From: Trueperaceae bacterium
Lineage (GTDB): Bacteria; Deinococcota; Deinococci; Deinococcales; Trueperaceae
DNA: 17,693 nt
Direction: 5' to 3'
NCBI GenBank assembly: GCA_003567075.1
Contig: PXAU01000117.1
Location: 1 to 17,693 of the forward strand
Shown: positions 7,466 to 14,178 of the stretch, piece by piece
Numbering within the stretch: position 1 is the first letter of the stretch
Layout of the letters: every line of letters starts with the position of its first letter
Position numbers and translations under genes: made by a program
The notes under the pieces: generated by a model
Told to the model about the DNA's origin: nothing
What the model saw: only the letters and a program-made list of their open reading frames with translations
Database searches by the model: none

Positions 7466-8343
7466 GCCGGCTGCGGCCGCCAGGGCACGAACGGTTCCAG
7501 GCCGGGATCGTCGAGGCCGTGGACCCGACGGGCGGCGGCGAACAGGGTCAACGCCGCGCGCCTACCAGCGGCACCGACGTCGAGGGTGTGTTCGTTGACG
7601 TAGAGGGCGACGTGCTGCGCCCGCACCTCGGGGTCCATCTCGTGCGCGTGCTCGGCGACGTACGCGGCGCTCGCCTCGGGATCGGCCAGGCCCGCTGCCA
7701 CCGAGGCGTGCACCGCGCGCGCCACCTCGGCCTGGACGTTCGCGGGAAGGTCGCGCCGGACCGCGATCGCGCCCAACGGGATGAGCTCGCCCGTGGTGGC
7801 CTCCCACCACGCGCCCAGGTCGGCGTGGCAGTGCAGGCCGTGGCGCCGGTAGGTGAAGCGGCTTTCGTGGATGATCAGCCCGGCTTCCACCTCGCCCGCC
7901 GCCACCGACGGCATGATGCGGTCGTAGCGCATCTCGGTGGTGGTCGCTTCGGGTTCGGCCAGCGCCAGGAGCAGCATCGCGGTGGTGCGCCCGCCAGGCA
8001 CCGCGACGCGCGCGCCGGCCAGGCTCACGTGCGGCTCCCGCGTCACCAGCAGTGGCCCCACGCCACGGCCCAGGGCGCCGCCCGAAGGCAGCAGCGCCCA
8101 GCGGCGCTGCACGTGCGCCGCGGCATGGTACGAGACCTTGGCCACGTCGAGCCGTTCCTGGGCGGCCAGCTGGTTCAGCGCCTCGACATCGTCGAGTACG
8201 ACCTCGAAACGCAGCGGCGTCAGGTTTGGATCGTGCACCAGCGCGTGGAATACCACGCAGTCGTTCGGGCAGGGCGAGAAGCCCAGGCGCAGCGGACGCT
8301 CTGGTGATCCGAGGCGTGATGGTGTCGGGGCGTTGGTCGGCAC
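7462..8343 (-). CDS. mqnD: 1,4-dihydroxy-6-naphthoate synthase (futalosine pathway)
   Basis: A 293-residue enzyme of the periplasmic-binding-protein fold. MqnD converts cyclic dehypoxanthine futalosine to 1,4-dihydroxy-6-naphthoate, a late ring-forming step of the alternative (futalosine) menaquinone pathway. Visible signatures are LRLGFSPCPND (18-28, normally SPCPNDTFIF), AKVSYHA, GRGVGPLLV, the GRTTAMLLL ligand-binding turn, and WWEATTGELIPLGAIAVRRD near 178-197. The T-to-C change in SPCPNDC is minor. The start is GTG at 8343, the only plausible start before the motif. It follows a TAGCCT box by 5 nt with no Shine-Dalgarno sequence, suggesting a leaderless mRNA. Together with menG it indicates a menaquinone-using organism that does not rely on the classical Men route. 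Confidence 0.93.
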   Translation of the reverse strand: MPTNAPTPSRLGSPERPLRLGFSPCPNDCVVFHALVHDPNLTPLRFEVVLDDVEALNQLAAQERLDVAKVSYHAAAHVQRRWALLPSGGALGRGVGPLLVTREPHVSLAGARVAVPGGRTTAMLLLALAEPEATTTEMRYDRIMPSVAAGEVEAGLIIHESRFTYRRHGLHCHADLGAWWEATTGELIPLGAIAVRRDLPANVQAEVARAVHASVAAGLADPEASAAYVAEHAHEMDPEVRAQHVALYVNEHTLDVGAAGRRAALTLFAAARRVHGLDDPGLEPFVPWRPQPA

Positions 8344-8348
8344 GCCCT

Positions 8349-8354
8349 AGGCTA
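8349..8354 (-). promoter_or_regulatory. Possible -10 element of mqnD, leaderless type
   Basis: TAGCCT on the minus strand is followed by 5 nt and the GTG start. It lies back-to-back with the infC promoter; the infC -35 begins only 9 bp away, so polymerases on the two promoters would compete for the same DNA. Confidence 0.35.
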
Positions 8355-8362
8355 CCGCCGCG

Positions 8363-8392
8363 TTGCCCTGGACGTGCCCGGTCTGCTACACT
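8363..8392 (+). promoter_or_regulatory. Promoter of infC-rpmI-rplT
   Basis: TTGCCC (8363-8368), an 18-bp spacer, and TACACT (8387-8392) preceded by the extended motif TGC. This is the best promoter in the window. It predicts a start near 8399-8401 and a leader of close to 100 nt, which matches the beginning of the structured region. It also shows that the upstream extension of the infC frame to the GTG at 8374 is not translated. Confidence 0.75.
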
Positions 8393-8399
8393 CTGACGC

Positions 8400-8475
8400 C
8401 GTGCGCCGGAAGGCGTCGTCGCCCTGTGACCCGGTCCGACCGCGTCACGCAGGGTGGCAAGGGCCTTCCCGCACG
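8400..8475 (+). ncRNA. Structured 5' leader of infC, candidate L20-responsive element
   Basis: The leader folds into nested stems. The outer stem pairs 8400-8405 with 8470-8475, then, past a 2-nt bulge (8406-8407), 8408-8414 with 8463-8469. The middle stem pairs 8422-8426 with 8450-8454 and 8427-8430 with 8444-8447, with a CG bulge at 8448-8449. The apex is CGGT-CCG-ACCG at 8432-8442. The Shine-Dalgarno sequence at 8481-8489 lies just outside. In other bacteria infC-rpmI-rplT is autoregulated by ribosomal protein L20 binding an mRNA mimic of its 23S rRNA site. A similar role here is an inference from position; the pairing itself is seen. Confidence 0.6.
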
Positions 8476-8496
8476 AGCCTAGGAGGTGAAGGTTCC

Positions 8497-9033
8497 ATCG
8501 CGAGAGAGCTGAAGGTGAACGAGCAGATCCGCGTGCGTCATGTGCGCCTCATCGACGCCGAGGGCGAGCAGCGGGGAATCCTGGAGACGCGCGACGCCAT
8601 GCGGCTGGCGCGTGAGCAGGACCTCGACCTCGTCCTGGTCGGCGAGCAGGCGCAGCCGCCGGTCGCCAAGCTGCTGGACTACGGCAAGTACCGCTACGAG
8701 CTGCAGCAGCAGACGAAGGAAGCGCGCAAGCGTTCGCGTGCCCAGGAGATGAAGGCGATCAAGTTCCGGATCAAGATCGACCGGCACGATTACGAGACCA
8801 AGGTGAACCACATCCGTCGGTTCCTCAAGCAAGGTCACAAGGTCAAGGTCACGATCATGTTCCGGGGACGCGAGCGCACGCACCCCGAGCTCGGCCAGGA
8901 GATCCTCAACCGGGTCGCTGCCGACGTCACCGAAATCGCCGTCGTGGACTCTTCACCCGTGATCGCGGGGATGGACATGAACATGGTGCTGCGCCCCATC
9001 GCCGCGCCAACACCCGCGCCGACTGCCGGCTGA
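8497..9033 (+). CDS. infC: Translation initiation factor IF-3, AUC start codon
   Basis: A 178-residue IF-3. It binds the 30S subunit, prevents premature 50S joining and checks start codon and initiator tRNA. The N-terminal domain begins with LKVNEQIRVRHVRLID and includes GEQAQPPVAKLLDYGKYRYE (50-69); the C-terminal domain contains KAIKFRIKIDRHDYETKV and the MFRGRE turn, with conserved GRE...HPELG. The start is ATC at 8497-8499. It is set by the strong AGGAGGTGA at 8481-8489 (7-nt spacing) and by the conserved protein beginning two to five codons later; no ATG or GTG fits. Rare AUU/AUC/AUA starts are typical of infC and let IF-3 repress its own synthesis. The protein ends in an Ala/Pro/Thr-rich tail. 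It heads an operon with rpmI and rplT. Confidence 0.97.
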   Translation: MARELKVNEQIRVRHVRLIDAEGEQRGILETRDAMRLAREQDLDLVLVGEQAQPPVAKLLDYGKYRYELQQQTKEARKRSRAQEMKAIKFRIKIDRHDYETKVNHIRRFLKQGHKVKVTIMFRGRERTHPELGQEILNRVAADVTEIAVVDSSPVIAGMDMNMVLRPIAAPTPAPTAG

Positions 9034-9052
9034 GTCCGGTACCACCACCAAA

Positions 9053-9108
9053 GGGGCCACGGCCCCGCCGCAGGGGCCACCCGGCCCCGCCGTAGGGGCC
9101 ACGGCCCC
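9053..9108 (+). repeat. Three tandem GC hairpins between infC and rpmI
   Basis: Three near-identical units of 20-22 bp each form a tight stem-loop: 9053-9066 (GGGGCC-AC-GGCCCC), 9073-9088 (same arms, loop ACCC) and 9095-9108 (same as the first). They end 7 nt before the AGGAG ribosome-binding site of rpmI. In E. coli the infC-rpmI region carries RNA structure through which L20 represses rpmI-rplT translation. These hairpins may have a comparable regulatory role or act in RNA processing or stability; the repeat structure is certain, the role is not. Confidence 0.85.
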
Positions 9109-9131
9109 GCCGAACAGGAGCACCAAGACGC

Positions 9132-9329
9132 ATGCCGAAGTTGAAGACCCATAAGGGCACCAAAGCCCGTGTCAAGATCACAGGGCGAGGTAAGATCACG
9201 GCCATGCGATCCGGGAAGCGCCACCTGAACTACAAGAAGTCAGGCAAGCGCATCCGCCAGGGTCGGACCGATCTCCTCGTCGCCAAGACCGAGGCCGAGC
9301 GCATCAAGCGCTTGCTGCCGTACGACTGA
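9132..9329 (+). CDS. rpmI: 50S ribosomal protein L35
   Basis: A 65-residue basic ribosomal protein of the large subunit. The sequence MPKLKTHKGTKARVKITGRG and the GKRHLNYKKSGKRIRQ stretch are diagnostic of bL35, and the length is standard. AGGAG at 9116-9120 sits 11 nt before the ATG, a slightly long spacing, just after the triple hairpin. The stop is 12 nt before rplT. It is the middle gene of the conserved infC-rpmI-rplT operon. Confidence 0.98.
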   Translation: MPKLKTHKGTKARVKITGRGKITAMRSGKRHLNYKKSGKRIRQGRTDLLVAKTEAERIKRLLPYD

Positions 9330-9341
9330 GGGAGCCGACCC

Positions 9342-9698
9342 ATGCCGAGAGCCAAGACCGGGACGGTCCGCCGCGCCCGCCACAAGAAGGTCCTCAAGCG
9401 CGCCAAGGGGTTCTGGGGGTTGCGCAGCAAGAGCGTGCGGATCGCCACCCAGACGCTGCTCAACGCTTCCGATTACGAGTATCGGGACCGCCGCGACAAG
9501 AAGAACGACTTCCGGCGTCTGTGGATCAGCCGCATCAACGCCGCGAGCCGTCAACAAGGCCTGTCCTACTCGCGCTTCATCAACGGCCTGCGAGAGGCTG
9601 GCGTCGAGGTCGATCGCAAGATGCTGGCCGACCTGGCGGTGCGCGAGCCCGAGGCGTTCAAGCAGCTGGTCGAGGTGGCCAAGGGCGCCAGCGCCTGA
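9342..9698 (+). CDS. rplT: 50S ribosomal protein L20
   Basis: A 118-residue large-subunit protein that binds 23S rRNA early in 50S assembly and, in several bacteria, represses its own operon. It begins MPRAKTGTVRRARHKKVLKR and contains AKGFWGLRSKSVRIA, YRDRRDKKNDFRRLWISRIN and LSYSRFINGL, all typical of bL20. The length is normal. A GGGAG at 9330-9334, which overlaps the end of rpmI, precedes the ATG by 7 nt. It is the last gene of the operon and is followed by two hairpins, the second a strong terminator. Confidence 0.98.
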   Translation: MPRAKTGTVRRARHKKVLKRAKGFWGLRSKSVRIATQTLLNASDYEYRDRRDKKNDFRRLWISRINAASRQQGLSYSRFINGLREAGVEVDRKMLADLAVREPEAFKQLVEVAKGASA

Positions 9699-9702
9699 GG
9701 GC

Positions 9703-9727
9703 TGCCCCGAGAGCGCGTTCGGGGGCA
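9703..9727 (+). other. Hairpin just after rplT
   Basis: TGCCCCGA (9703-9710) pairs with TCGGGGGCA (9719-9727) with one bulged base and an 8-nt loop. It begins 4 nt after the rplT stop, with no T-tract. It may protect the 3' end or assist the stronger terminator downstream. Confidence 0.5.
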
Positions 9728-9745
9728 CACCCACGATGATGCCCA

Positions 9746-9773
9746 GCGCCCCACCGGTACGCCGGTGGGGCGC
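9746..9773 (+). terminator. Terminator of infC-rpmI-rplT
   Basis: A perfect 12-bp stem (9746-9757 with 9762-9773) closed by a UACG tetraloop. It lacks a U-tract; instead TACACT, the hisD -10 box, starts at the very next base. The stem strength and position after a ribosomal operon favour termination, perhaps as a U-less hairpin type or with Rho. Confidence 0.75.
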
Positions 9774-9779
9774 TACACT
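9774..9779 (+). promoter_or_regulatory. -10 element of hisD, leaderless type
   Basis: TACACT lies 8 nt before the hisD ATG and directly abuts the terminator stem, so spacer and -35 positions fall inside the hairpin DNA. No -35 consensus is visible there. The start of transcription should fall on or next to the ATG. Confidence 0.5.
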
Positions 9780-9787
9780 AGGCGGTC

Positions 9788-11071
9788 ATGCGATGCGTGC
9801 GAGGAACCGACGCGGCCTTGGCCGCGCTCCGTGATCGTCAGCCCGATGCCGCCCAGCCAGGGCAGCGCGCCGAGGTCGAGGCCGTGATCCAGGCGGTGCG
9901 CGCCGGCGGTGATGCCGCACTGCGCGAGTTCGCCGAGCGCTTCGACGGCGTGCGCGTGGAGCGTTTCGCGGTCGCGCCCGAAACGCGCGCCGCGGCTGCC
10001 GCGACGCTGCCGGCCGACCTGCGCGCGGCCATCGACCTGTCCATCGAACGGGTTCGGGTCTTCCACGAGCGGCAGCCGCGCGAGGCGGCGCTGGTGCCAT
10101 CGCCCGAGGGGTGGCTGGGCCAGGTGATCCGGCCGCTGGAACGGGTCGGCTGCTACGTGCCCGCCGGGCAGGCGCCGCTGTTCAGCTCGTTGGTGATGAG
10201 CGCGGTGCCGGCCCAGGTGGCGGGCGTGCCAGAGATCGTGGTGTGCGCGCCGCCGCGACGCGACGGGAGCGTGGCGCCCGAGATCCTGTACGTGGCCGAG
10301 GCGCTCGGCCTCGGGCCGGTCTTTTGCCTAGGTGGCGCCCAGGCCATCGCGGCGATGGCCTACGGGACCGAGCAGGTGCCGCGGGTGGATACGATCGTCG
10401 GCCCCGGCAGCCCGTGGGTCGTGATCGCCAAGCAGCTGGTGTTCGGCCAGGTCGGGATCGAGTCGTTGCCGGGCCCGACCGAGACGCTGGTCGTGGCCGA
10501 CGCCAGCGCCGATCCCCGGCACGTCGCGGCCGACCTGCTGGCGCAAGCCGAGCACGAGGGTGCCCAGCCGGTGCTGGTGAGCACCAGCGATGCCTTGTGG
10601 CAGGCGGTCGAGCGCGAGCTCGAGAGCCAACTTCGGGATCTCTCGACGGCCGCCACCGCCCGTGCCAGCCTCGATCAGCGCGGGGTGGTGGCGATCGTCG
10701 ACGGCCTCGAGGTGGCGCTGGAGGTCGCCAACGCGTACGCGCCCGAGCACCTGTGCCTGCTGGTGGAGGACCCCTGGAGCTGGGTGCCGGCGGTGCGGCA
10801 CGCCGGTGGCGTGTTCGTCGGCGCGCACTCGATGGAGGCCCTGGGCGACTACGTAGCCGGTCCCAGCCACGTGATGCCGACCGGCGGGACGGCTCGCTAC
10901 GCCAGTGCCCTCAACGTTCGCCACTTCCAGCGGGTGATGCCGGTGGTGGCGCTGGCGGCGCCCACCGTCGCTGCGATCGGCCCAGCCGGGGCCCGCATGG
11001 CCCGGGCCGAGGGCCTCGAAGCGCACGCCCGCGCCATCGAAGCGCGACTCGAGCCCGGCACCGAGGGGTGA
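9788..11071 (+). CDS. hisD: Histidinol dehydrogenase
   Basis: A 427-residue zinc enzyme that oxidises L-histidinol to L-histidine in two NAD-dependent steps, the end of histidine synthesis. Conserved features visible are GCYVPAG (121-127), GGAQAIAAMAYGTE (182-195), the GPGSPWVVIAKQ loop (205-216), Q253 and H256 in QAEHEGAQ, the catalytic pair E320-H321 in YAPEHL, D354 in LGDYVAGPSHV and H413 near the end. Q253, H256, D354 and H413 match the four zinc ligands of the E. coli enzyme. The ATG at 9788 has no Shine-Dalgarno sequence and follows a -10 box by 8 nt, so a leaderless mRNA is likely. No other his genes are in the window, so the pathway is dispersed here. Confidence 0.96.
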   Translation: MRCVRGTDAALAALRDRQPDAAQPGQRAEVEAVIQAVRAGGDAALREFAERFDGVRVERFAVAPETRAAAAATLPADLRAAIDLSIERVRVFHERQPREAALVPSPEGWLGQVIRPLERVGCYVPAGQAPLFSSLVMSAVPAQVAGVPEIVVCAPPRRDGSVAPEILYVAEALGLGPVFCLGGAQAIAAMAYGTEQVPRVDTIVGPGSPWVVIAKQLVFGQVGIESLPGPTETLVVADASADPRHVAADLLAQAEHEGAQPVLVSTSDALWQAVERELESQLRDLSTAATARASLDQRGVVAIVDGLEVALEVANAYAPEHLCLLVEDPWSWVPAVRHAGGVFVGAHSMEALGDYVAGPSHVMPTGGTARYASALNVRHFQRVMPVVALAAPTVAAIGPAGARMARAEGLEAHARAIEARLEPGTEG

Positions 11072-11183
11072 GGCCGAGGCGTCCCTGCTGGCGCAGGCGT
11101 CGGCCTGCAGCAGCCTCGAGAGCCTCGACGCCGCGCGGCTGGCGAGCGGCCGCTTGGCCTACGCCTGGCGCGAGACGATGTAG
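11072..11183 (+). other. Start-less open frame after hisD, possible gene remnant
   Basis: The gap between hisD and the convergent glycosyltransferase holds a frame that reads like protein from about 11070 and ends SGRLAYAWRETM before a TAG at 11181. It has no ATG, GTG or Shine-Dalgarno sequence, only an upstream stop in hisD and a late TTG. It could be the tail of a decayed gene or a chance frame. No terminator is evident for hisD. Confidence 0.25.
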
Positions 11184-11191
11184 CAGGCGGC

Positions 11192-11917
11192 CTACCGCTT
11201 GGGTGTGTTTCGCTGAGGGAGCAGTATCTGGCGCACGATCTGGCCGTACATGCCGAGCCGCACGAGGAGCCCGCGCAGCATGCCGCGCTTCTCCTCCTTC
11301 ATGACCTGCGAGACGCCGGCAAGCGGCACGTCGACGGTGCTCCAACCGGCCTCCGCGGCGTGCTCCGTGATCGCCACCTCGACCCCGTAGCGCGACTCGG
11401 CCAGCCCAGGCACGTCCAGCAGGTGCTCGCGCAACAGCGCGCGTTGCCCGTTCAGCTGCGGGATCAGGCGCTGGGCGGCGGTCGTCGACCAACGGCCGCC
11501 GGCGAACACGCCGCGGCTCATCACGGCCTCGCCGGCGACGACCGGGCGCGCCAGCGCCCGCACGTGCGCCGGGCGCAGGCCGGTGAGGTCGGCGTCGAGC
11601 AGGACCAGCACGTCTTCGTCGCGGGCGCTCGCGCCCGCCGCCAAGGCGCCGCCCTTGCCACGGTTCTGCTCCAGGCGCAGTACCTCCGCGCCTGCGCGGC
11701 GCGCCACCGCCGCCGTGCTGTCACTGGAGCCGTCGTCCACGACGACGACCGGGCCGATACCGGCCCGGCGGGCGATCCGGACCACGCTCGCGACCGTACG
11801 CACCTCGTCGTACGCGGGAATCAGCACGGCGGCCCGTAACGGACCGTCGCTGTGATGCCGCCCGTCGCCGTCATCGCGGCGCGACGCGTCGGCCTCAACC
11901 GCCAAGGATGCCCCCAA
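11192..11917 (-). CDS. Glycosyltransferase family 2 protein
   Basis: A 241-residue GT-A-fold glycosyltransferase. After a poorly conserved N-terminal 25 residues the core begins AAVLIPAYDE (29-38), followed by VVVDDGSSD (58-66), the N-R-G-K-G-G loop (85-90) and the metal-binding DAD at 108-110. These mark the GT2 group that includes dolichyl- and undecaprenyl-phosphate sugar transferases and glucosyl-3-phosphoglycerate synthase. No C-terminal membrane segments are present, so the exact acceptor is unknown. The 3' half contains RYGVEVAI, common in such enzymes. The start is unclear: TTG at 11917 overlaps the rseP end by 23 nt, while a second TTG at 11905 is also possible; no ATG precedes the core in frame. 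It is the last gene of the dxr-protease run. Confidence 0.85.
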   Translation of the reverse strand: MGASLAVEADASRRDDGDGRHHSDGPLRAAVLIPAYDEVRTVASVVRIARRAGIGPVVVVDDGSSDSTAAVARRAGAEVLRLEQNRGKGGALAAGASARDEDVLVLLDADLTGLRPAHVRALARPVVAGEAVMSRGVFAGGRWSTTAAQRLIPQLNGQRALLREHLLDVPGLAESRYGVEVAITEHAAEAGWSTVDVPLAGVSQVMKEEKRGMLRGLLVRLGMYGQIVRQILLPQRNTPKR

Positions 11918-12983
11918 GCTCCTGCACCGTGATCAGGAGGATCAGCACCAGCACCGCCATGATGCCGGCGAAGTGGATGGCCTCCTCCTGGCCGGGACGG
12001 AAGGGCCGACCGCGGGCCGACACGACCGATGCCAACAGCAGTCGGCCGCCGTCGAGGCCGGGGATGGGGAGGAGGTTGAACACGGCGAGCGAGAAGTTGA
12101 TCAGGGCGGCGAGCAGCAGCACCGGCGCAAGCCCGACCTGCGCCGCCTGACCGACCATCGACACCATGCCGACGGGGCCCGCCACGTCCTCGTTAGGACG
12201 GCCGGCGACCGCCGAGGCGAAGCCGCGCACGAACGCGACCACCATCTCCGGGAACATACGCACGCCGAAGTCGACGCTCTCGAGGAGCGCCGTGCCGAAG
12301 CCGACCCCGGGCACGTGCAGCGGCGCGAGTTGCACGCCCAGCAGCGGGCGTTCGCCAGCCGGCACGTCCGGCGGCGGCCAGGACGAGCGCACCACGCGGG
12401 TGCTGCCGTCCTCGCCTCGCAGTTCGAGCTCCAGCGAGCGGGCCTGGCCGAGCTCCGCCACCATCTGCTGGGGATTGGGGTCGGCGATGGCGTTGAGGCG
12501 CACCACCTCGTCTCCGGGACGCACCCCCAGCGCGGCCGCCTGCGAGCCCTCGGCGACGGCGACGACCTGCGCGCCGTCCACCTCGACGGGCGTGCCCGAG
12601 AGCAGTTCCCGGTAGCCCGGCGCCAGCACCACTGCGCTCGCCAGCAGCAGCGTGCCGAGGAGGTAGTTGGCGAGCACGCCGGCCGAGAGCACCCAGGCCT
12701 TCGGCCCCAGCCGCAGCCGTGCCATGCCGTCGGTGGGTGCCCGCCAGCTACCGTCATCGTCGACGCTGGCCGACATGCCGGGCAGGTCGACGTACCCGCC
12801 CAGCGGCAGCAGCGAGATGCGCCACTCCGTGCCGCGCCAGTGGCGGCGCAGCAGGACCGGGCCCATGCCGACGCTGAAGGCTCGCACCGGGACACCGACC
12901 GAGCGGGCGGCCAGGTAATGCGCCAACTCGTGCACCAAGACGGCGGTCATCAAGATCGCCAGGAAGACCACCGCTGTCAGCAT
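11895..12983 (-). CDS. rseP: RseP-type site-2 protease (M50) with PDZ domain
   Basis: A 362-residue intramembrane zinc metalloprotease. The first membrane helix carries HELAH at 18-22 (zinc ligands H18 and H22, catalytic E19), and the third zinc ligand is D311 in FNLLPIPGLDGG (302-313). A PDZ domain spans roughly 130-200 (GSQAAALGVRPGDEVVRLN), between membrane helices near 95-120 and the C-terminal ones near 283-300 and 338-355. In other bacteria RseP/RasP cleaves anti-sigma factors and leftover signal peptides within the membrane, and it is commonly beside dxr, as here. GGTGA precedes the ATG by 4 nt. An 82-nt gap separates it from the upstream protease gene and may hold an internal promoter (CATACT), but the match is weak. 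Confidence 0.93.
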   Translation of the reverse strand: MLTAVVFLAILMTAVLVHELAHYLAARSVGVPVRAFSVGMGPVLLRRHWRGTEWRISLLPLGGYVDLPGMSASVDDDGSWRAPTDGMARLRLGPKAWVLSAGVLANYLLGTLLLASAVVLAPGYRELLSGTPVEVDGAQVVAVAEGSQAAALGVRPGDEVVRLNAIADPNPQQMVAELGQARSLELELRGEDGSTRVVRSSWPPPDVPAGERPLLGVQLAPLHVPGVGFGTALLESVDFGVRMFPEMVVAFVRGFASAVAGRPNEDVAGPVGMVSMVGQAAQVGLAPVLLLAALINFSLAVFNLLPIPGLDGGRLLLASVVSARGRPFRPGQEEAIHFAGIMAVLVLILLITVQELGGILGG

Positions 12984-13065
12984 GCCCTCACCCTTCCGTA
13001 CCTCCCGCCCTCAGTATGCACGGCTGGCGCAGCGCGCACGGCCGTCCAGCCCACGCTGCCCGCGC

Positions 13066-14178
13066 TCACATCCGTGCCTGGACCGCCTCGAGCGCGCGCA
13101 CCACGTCGGTCTTGGAGAGGATGCCGACCACGCGCTCGCGCTCGTCGACGACCACGAACCGCCCCAGCTCGCTGGAGGCCAGGCGCCGCACCGCCGCCTC
13201 CATGTCGTCGTCGGCACGCACTTTCTCGGCCTCGCGCACGACCGAGCGCAGCGCCGTGTCCTCGCCGGCGTCCTCGGCTTCGCTCATGCGCGCCACACCC
13301 AGAAGGCGCTCCTGCTCGTCGACCACGGGGTAGCAGGGATGCGCCTTCCAGGCCTTGAGCGCGCGGAAGCGGTCGATGGGCATGCCGACGTCGACGACGA
13401 TGGGGTCGGCGCTCATGAAGTCGCGCACCCTGCGGCCCTCGAACGCCCGCCGCACGGTCTCCATCTGGACCTCGGCGCGGCCGGCGTTGTAGACGAAGAA
13501 GGCCACCGCCATGAGCAGCAGGTTCAGCGACAGGAAGCCGAACACGCCCAGGCCGATCGCCAGCACCTGCGACACGGCGCCGGCGATGGCGGTGGCGCGC
13601 TCCCGTGGCAACGCCAGCGCCAGCAGTGAGCGCAGCACGCGGCCTCCGTCGAGGGGGAGCGCCGGCAGCAGGTTGAAGACCGCCAGCGCCACGTTGGTGA
13701 TGGCCAGGTAGGCCACCACGAAGCTGGCGCCGTCGCCCATCGGTACGTTGCCCAGGATCGTGCCGAAGAGCGCTCCGAGCGCACCCGAGGTGATCGGCCC
13801 GACGATGGCCACGATCGCCTCGGCACCAGGCTGGCGCGGCATGTCCTCGAGCTGCGCCACGCCACCCAGGAACCACAGCGTGATGCCCTTGGTCGGCACG
13901 CCGTAGAGCCGCGCGGTGATGGCGTGACCCAGCTCGTGCACCACCACGCTGGCGAAGAGGCCGAGCGCCGCGGTCAGGCCCAGCAGGTACGGGGTGATGC
14001 CGCGAGCGAGCGCGTCGCCGTCGACCTCGAGCCCAACCGCGGTCAGGAGCTCGGCGTAGGCTGGCACCTGGCTGCCGATCAGCCAGGCGAACAGCGGCAG
14101 CACCAGCGCGAACGACGGATCGAGCGACAGGGGGATGCCCAGCAGCTTGAACGGGAGCTTCCAACCGCGTCCGGTCAT
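13066..14178 (-). CDS. Site-2 protease (M50) with two C-terminal CBS domains
   Basis: A 370-residue membrane metalloprotease of the SpoIVFB-like, CBS-containing S2P group. HELGH at 81-85 supplies two zinc ligands and the catalytic E82; D177 in FNLLPALPLDGGR (168-180) is the third ligand. Six or so hydrophobic segments fill residues 20-230. Two CBS motifs follow, about 252-305 (beginning VRDFMSADPIVV) and 312-368, which probably bind adenine nucleotides and adjust the protease to energy state. There is no PDZ domain, unlike the rseP product next door. The substrate is unknown. The ATG overlaps the dxr stop by 4 nt (ATGA), indicating coupled translation. Confidence 0.92.
   Translation of the reverse strand: MTGRGWKLPFKLLGIPLSLDPSFALVLPLFAWLIGSQVPAYAELLTAVGLEVDGDALARGITPYLLGLTAALGLFASVVVHELGHAITARLYGVPTKGITLWFLGGVAQLEDMPRQPGAEAIVAIVGPITSGALGALFGTILGNVPMGDGASFVVAYLAITNVALAVFNLLPALPLDGGRVLRSLLALALPRERATAIAGAVSQVLAIGLGVFGFLSLNLLLMAVAFFVYNAGRAEVQMETVRRAFEGRRVRDFMSADPIVVDVGMPIDRFRALKAWKAHPCYPVVDEQERLLGVARMSEAEDAGEDTALRSVVREAEKVRADDDMEAAVRRLASSELGRFVVVDERERVVGILSKTDVVRALEAVQARM

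Noticed and set aside
8374..8496. Upstream extension of infC to a GTG
   Set aside because: It overlaps the -10 box and the structured leader, and the resulting 41 residues have no IF-3 similarity; the ATC at 8497 has the Shine-Dalgarno sequence.
10111..11304. 397-codon frame overlapping hisD in another frame
   Set aside because: Gly/Arg/Ala-rich out-of-frame reading of hisD, without a ribosome-binding site or conserved motif.
12984..13065. CATACT as an internal promoter for rseP
   Set aside because: Only a partial -10 match without TGn or -35; the 82-nt gap could equally be a processed spacer within the operon, so I did not list it as a feature.
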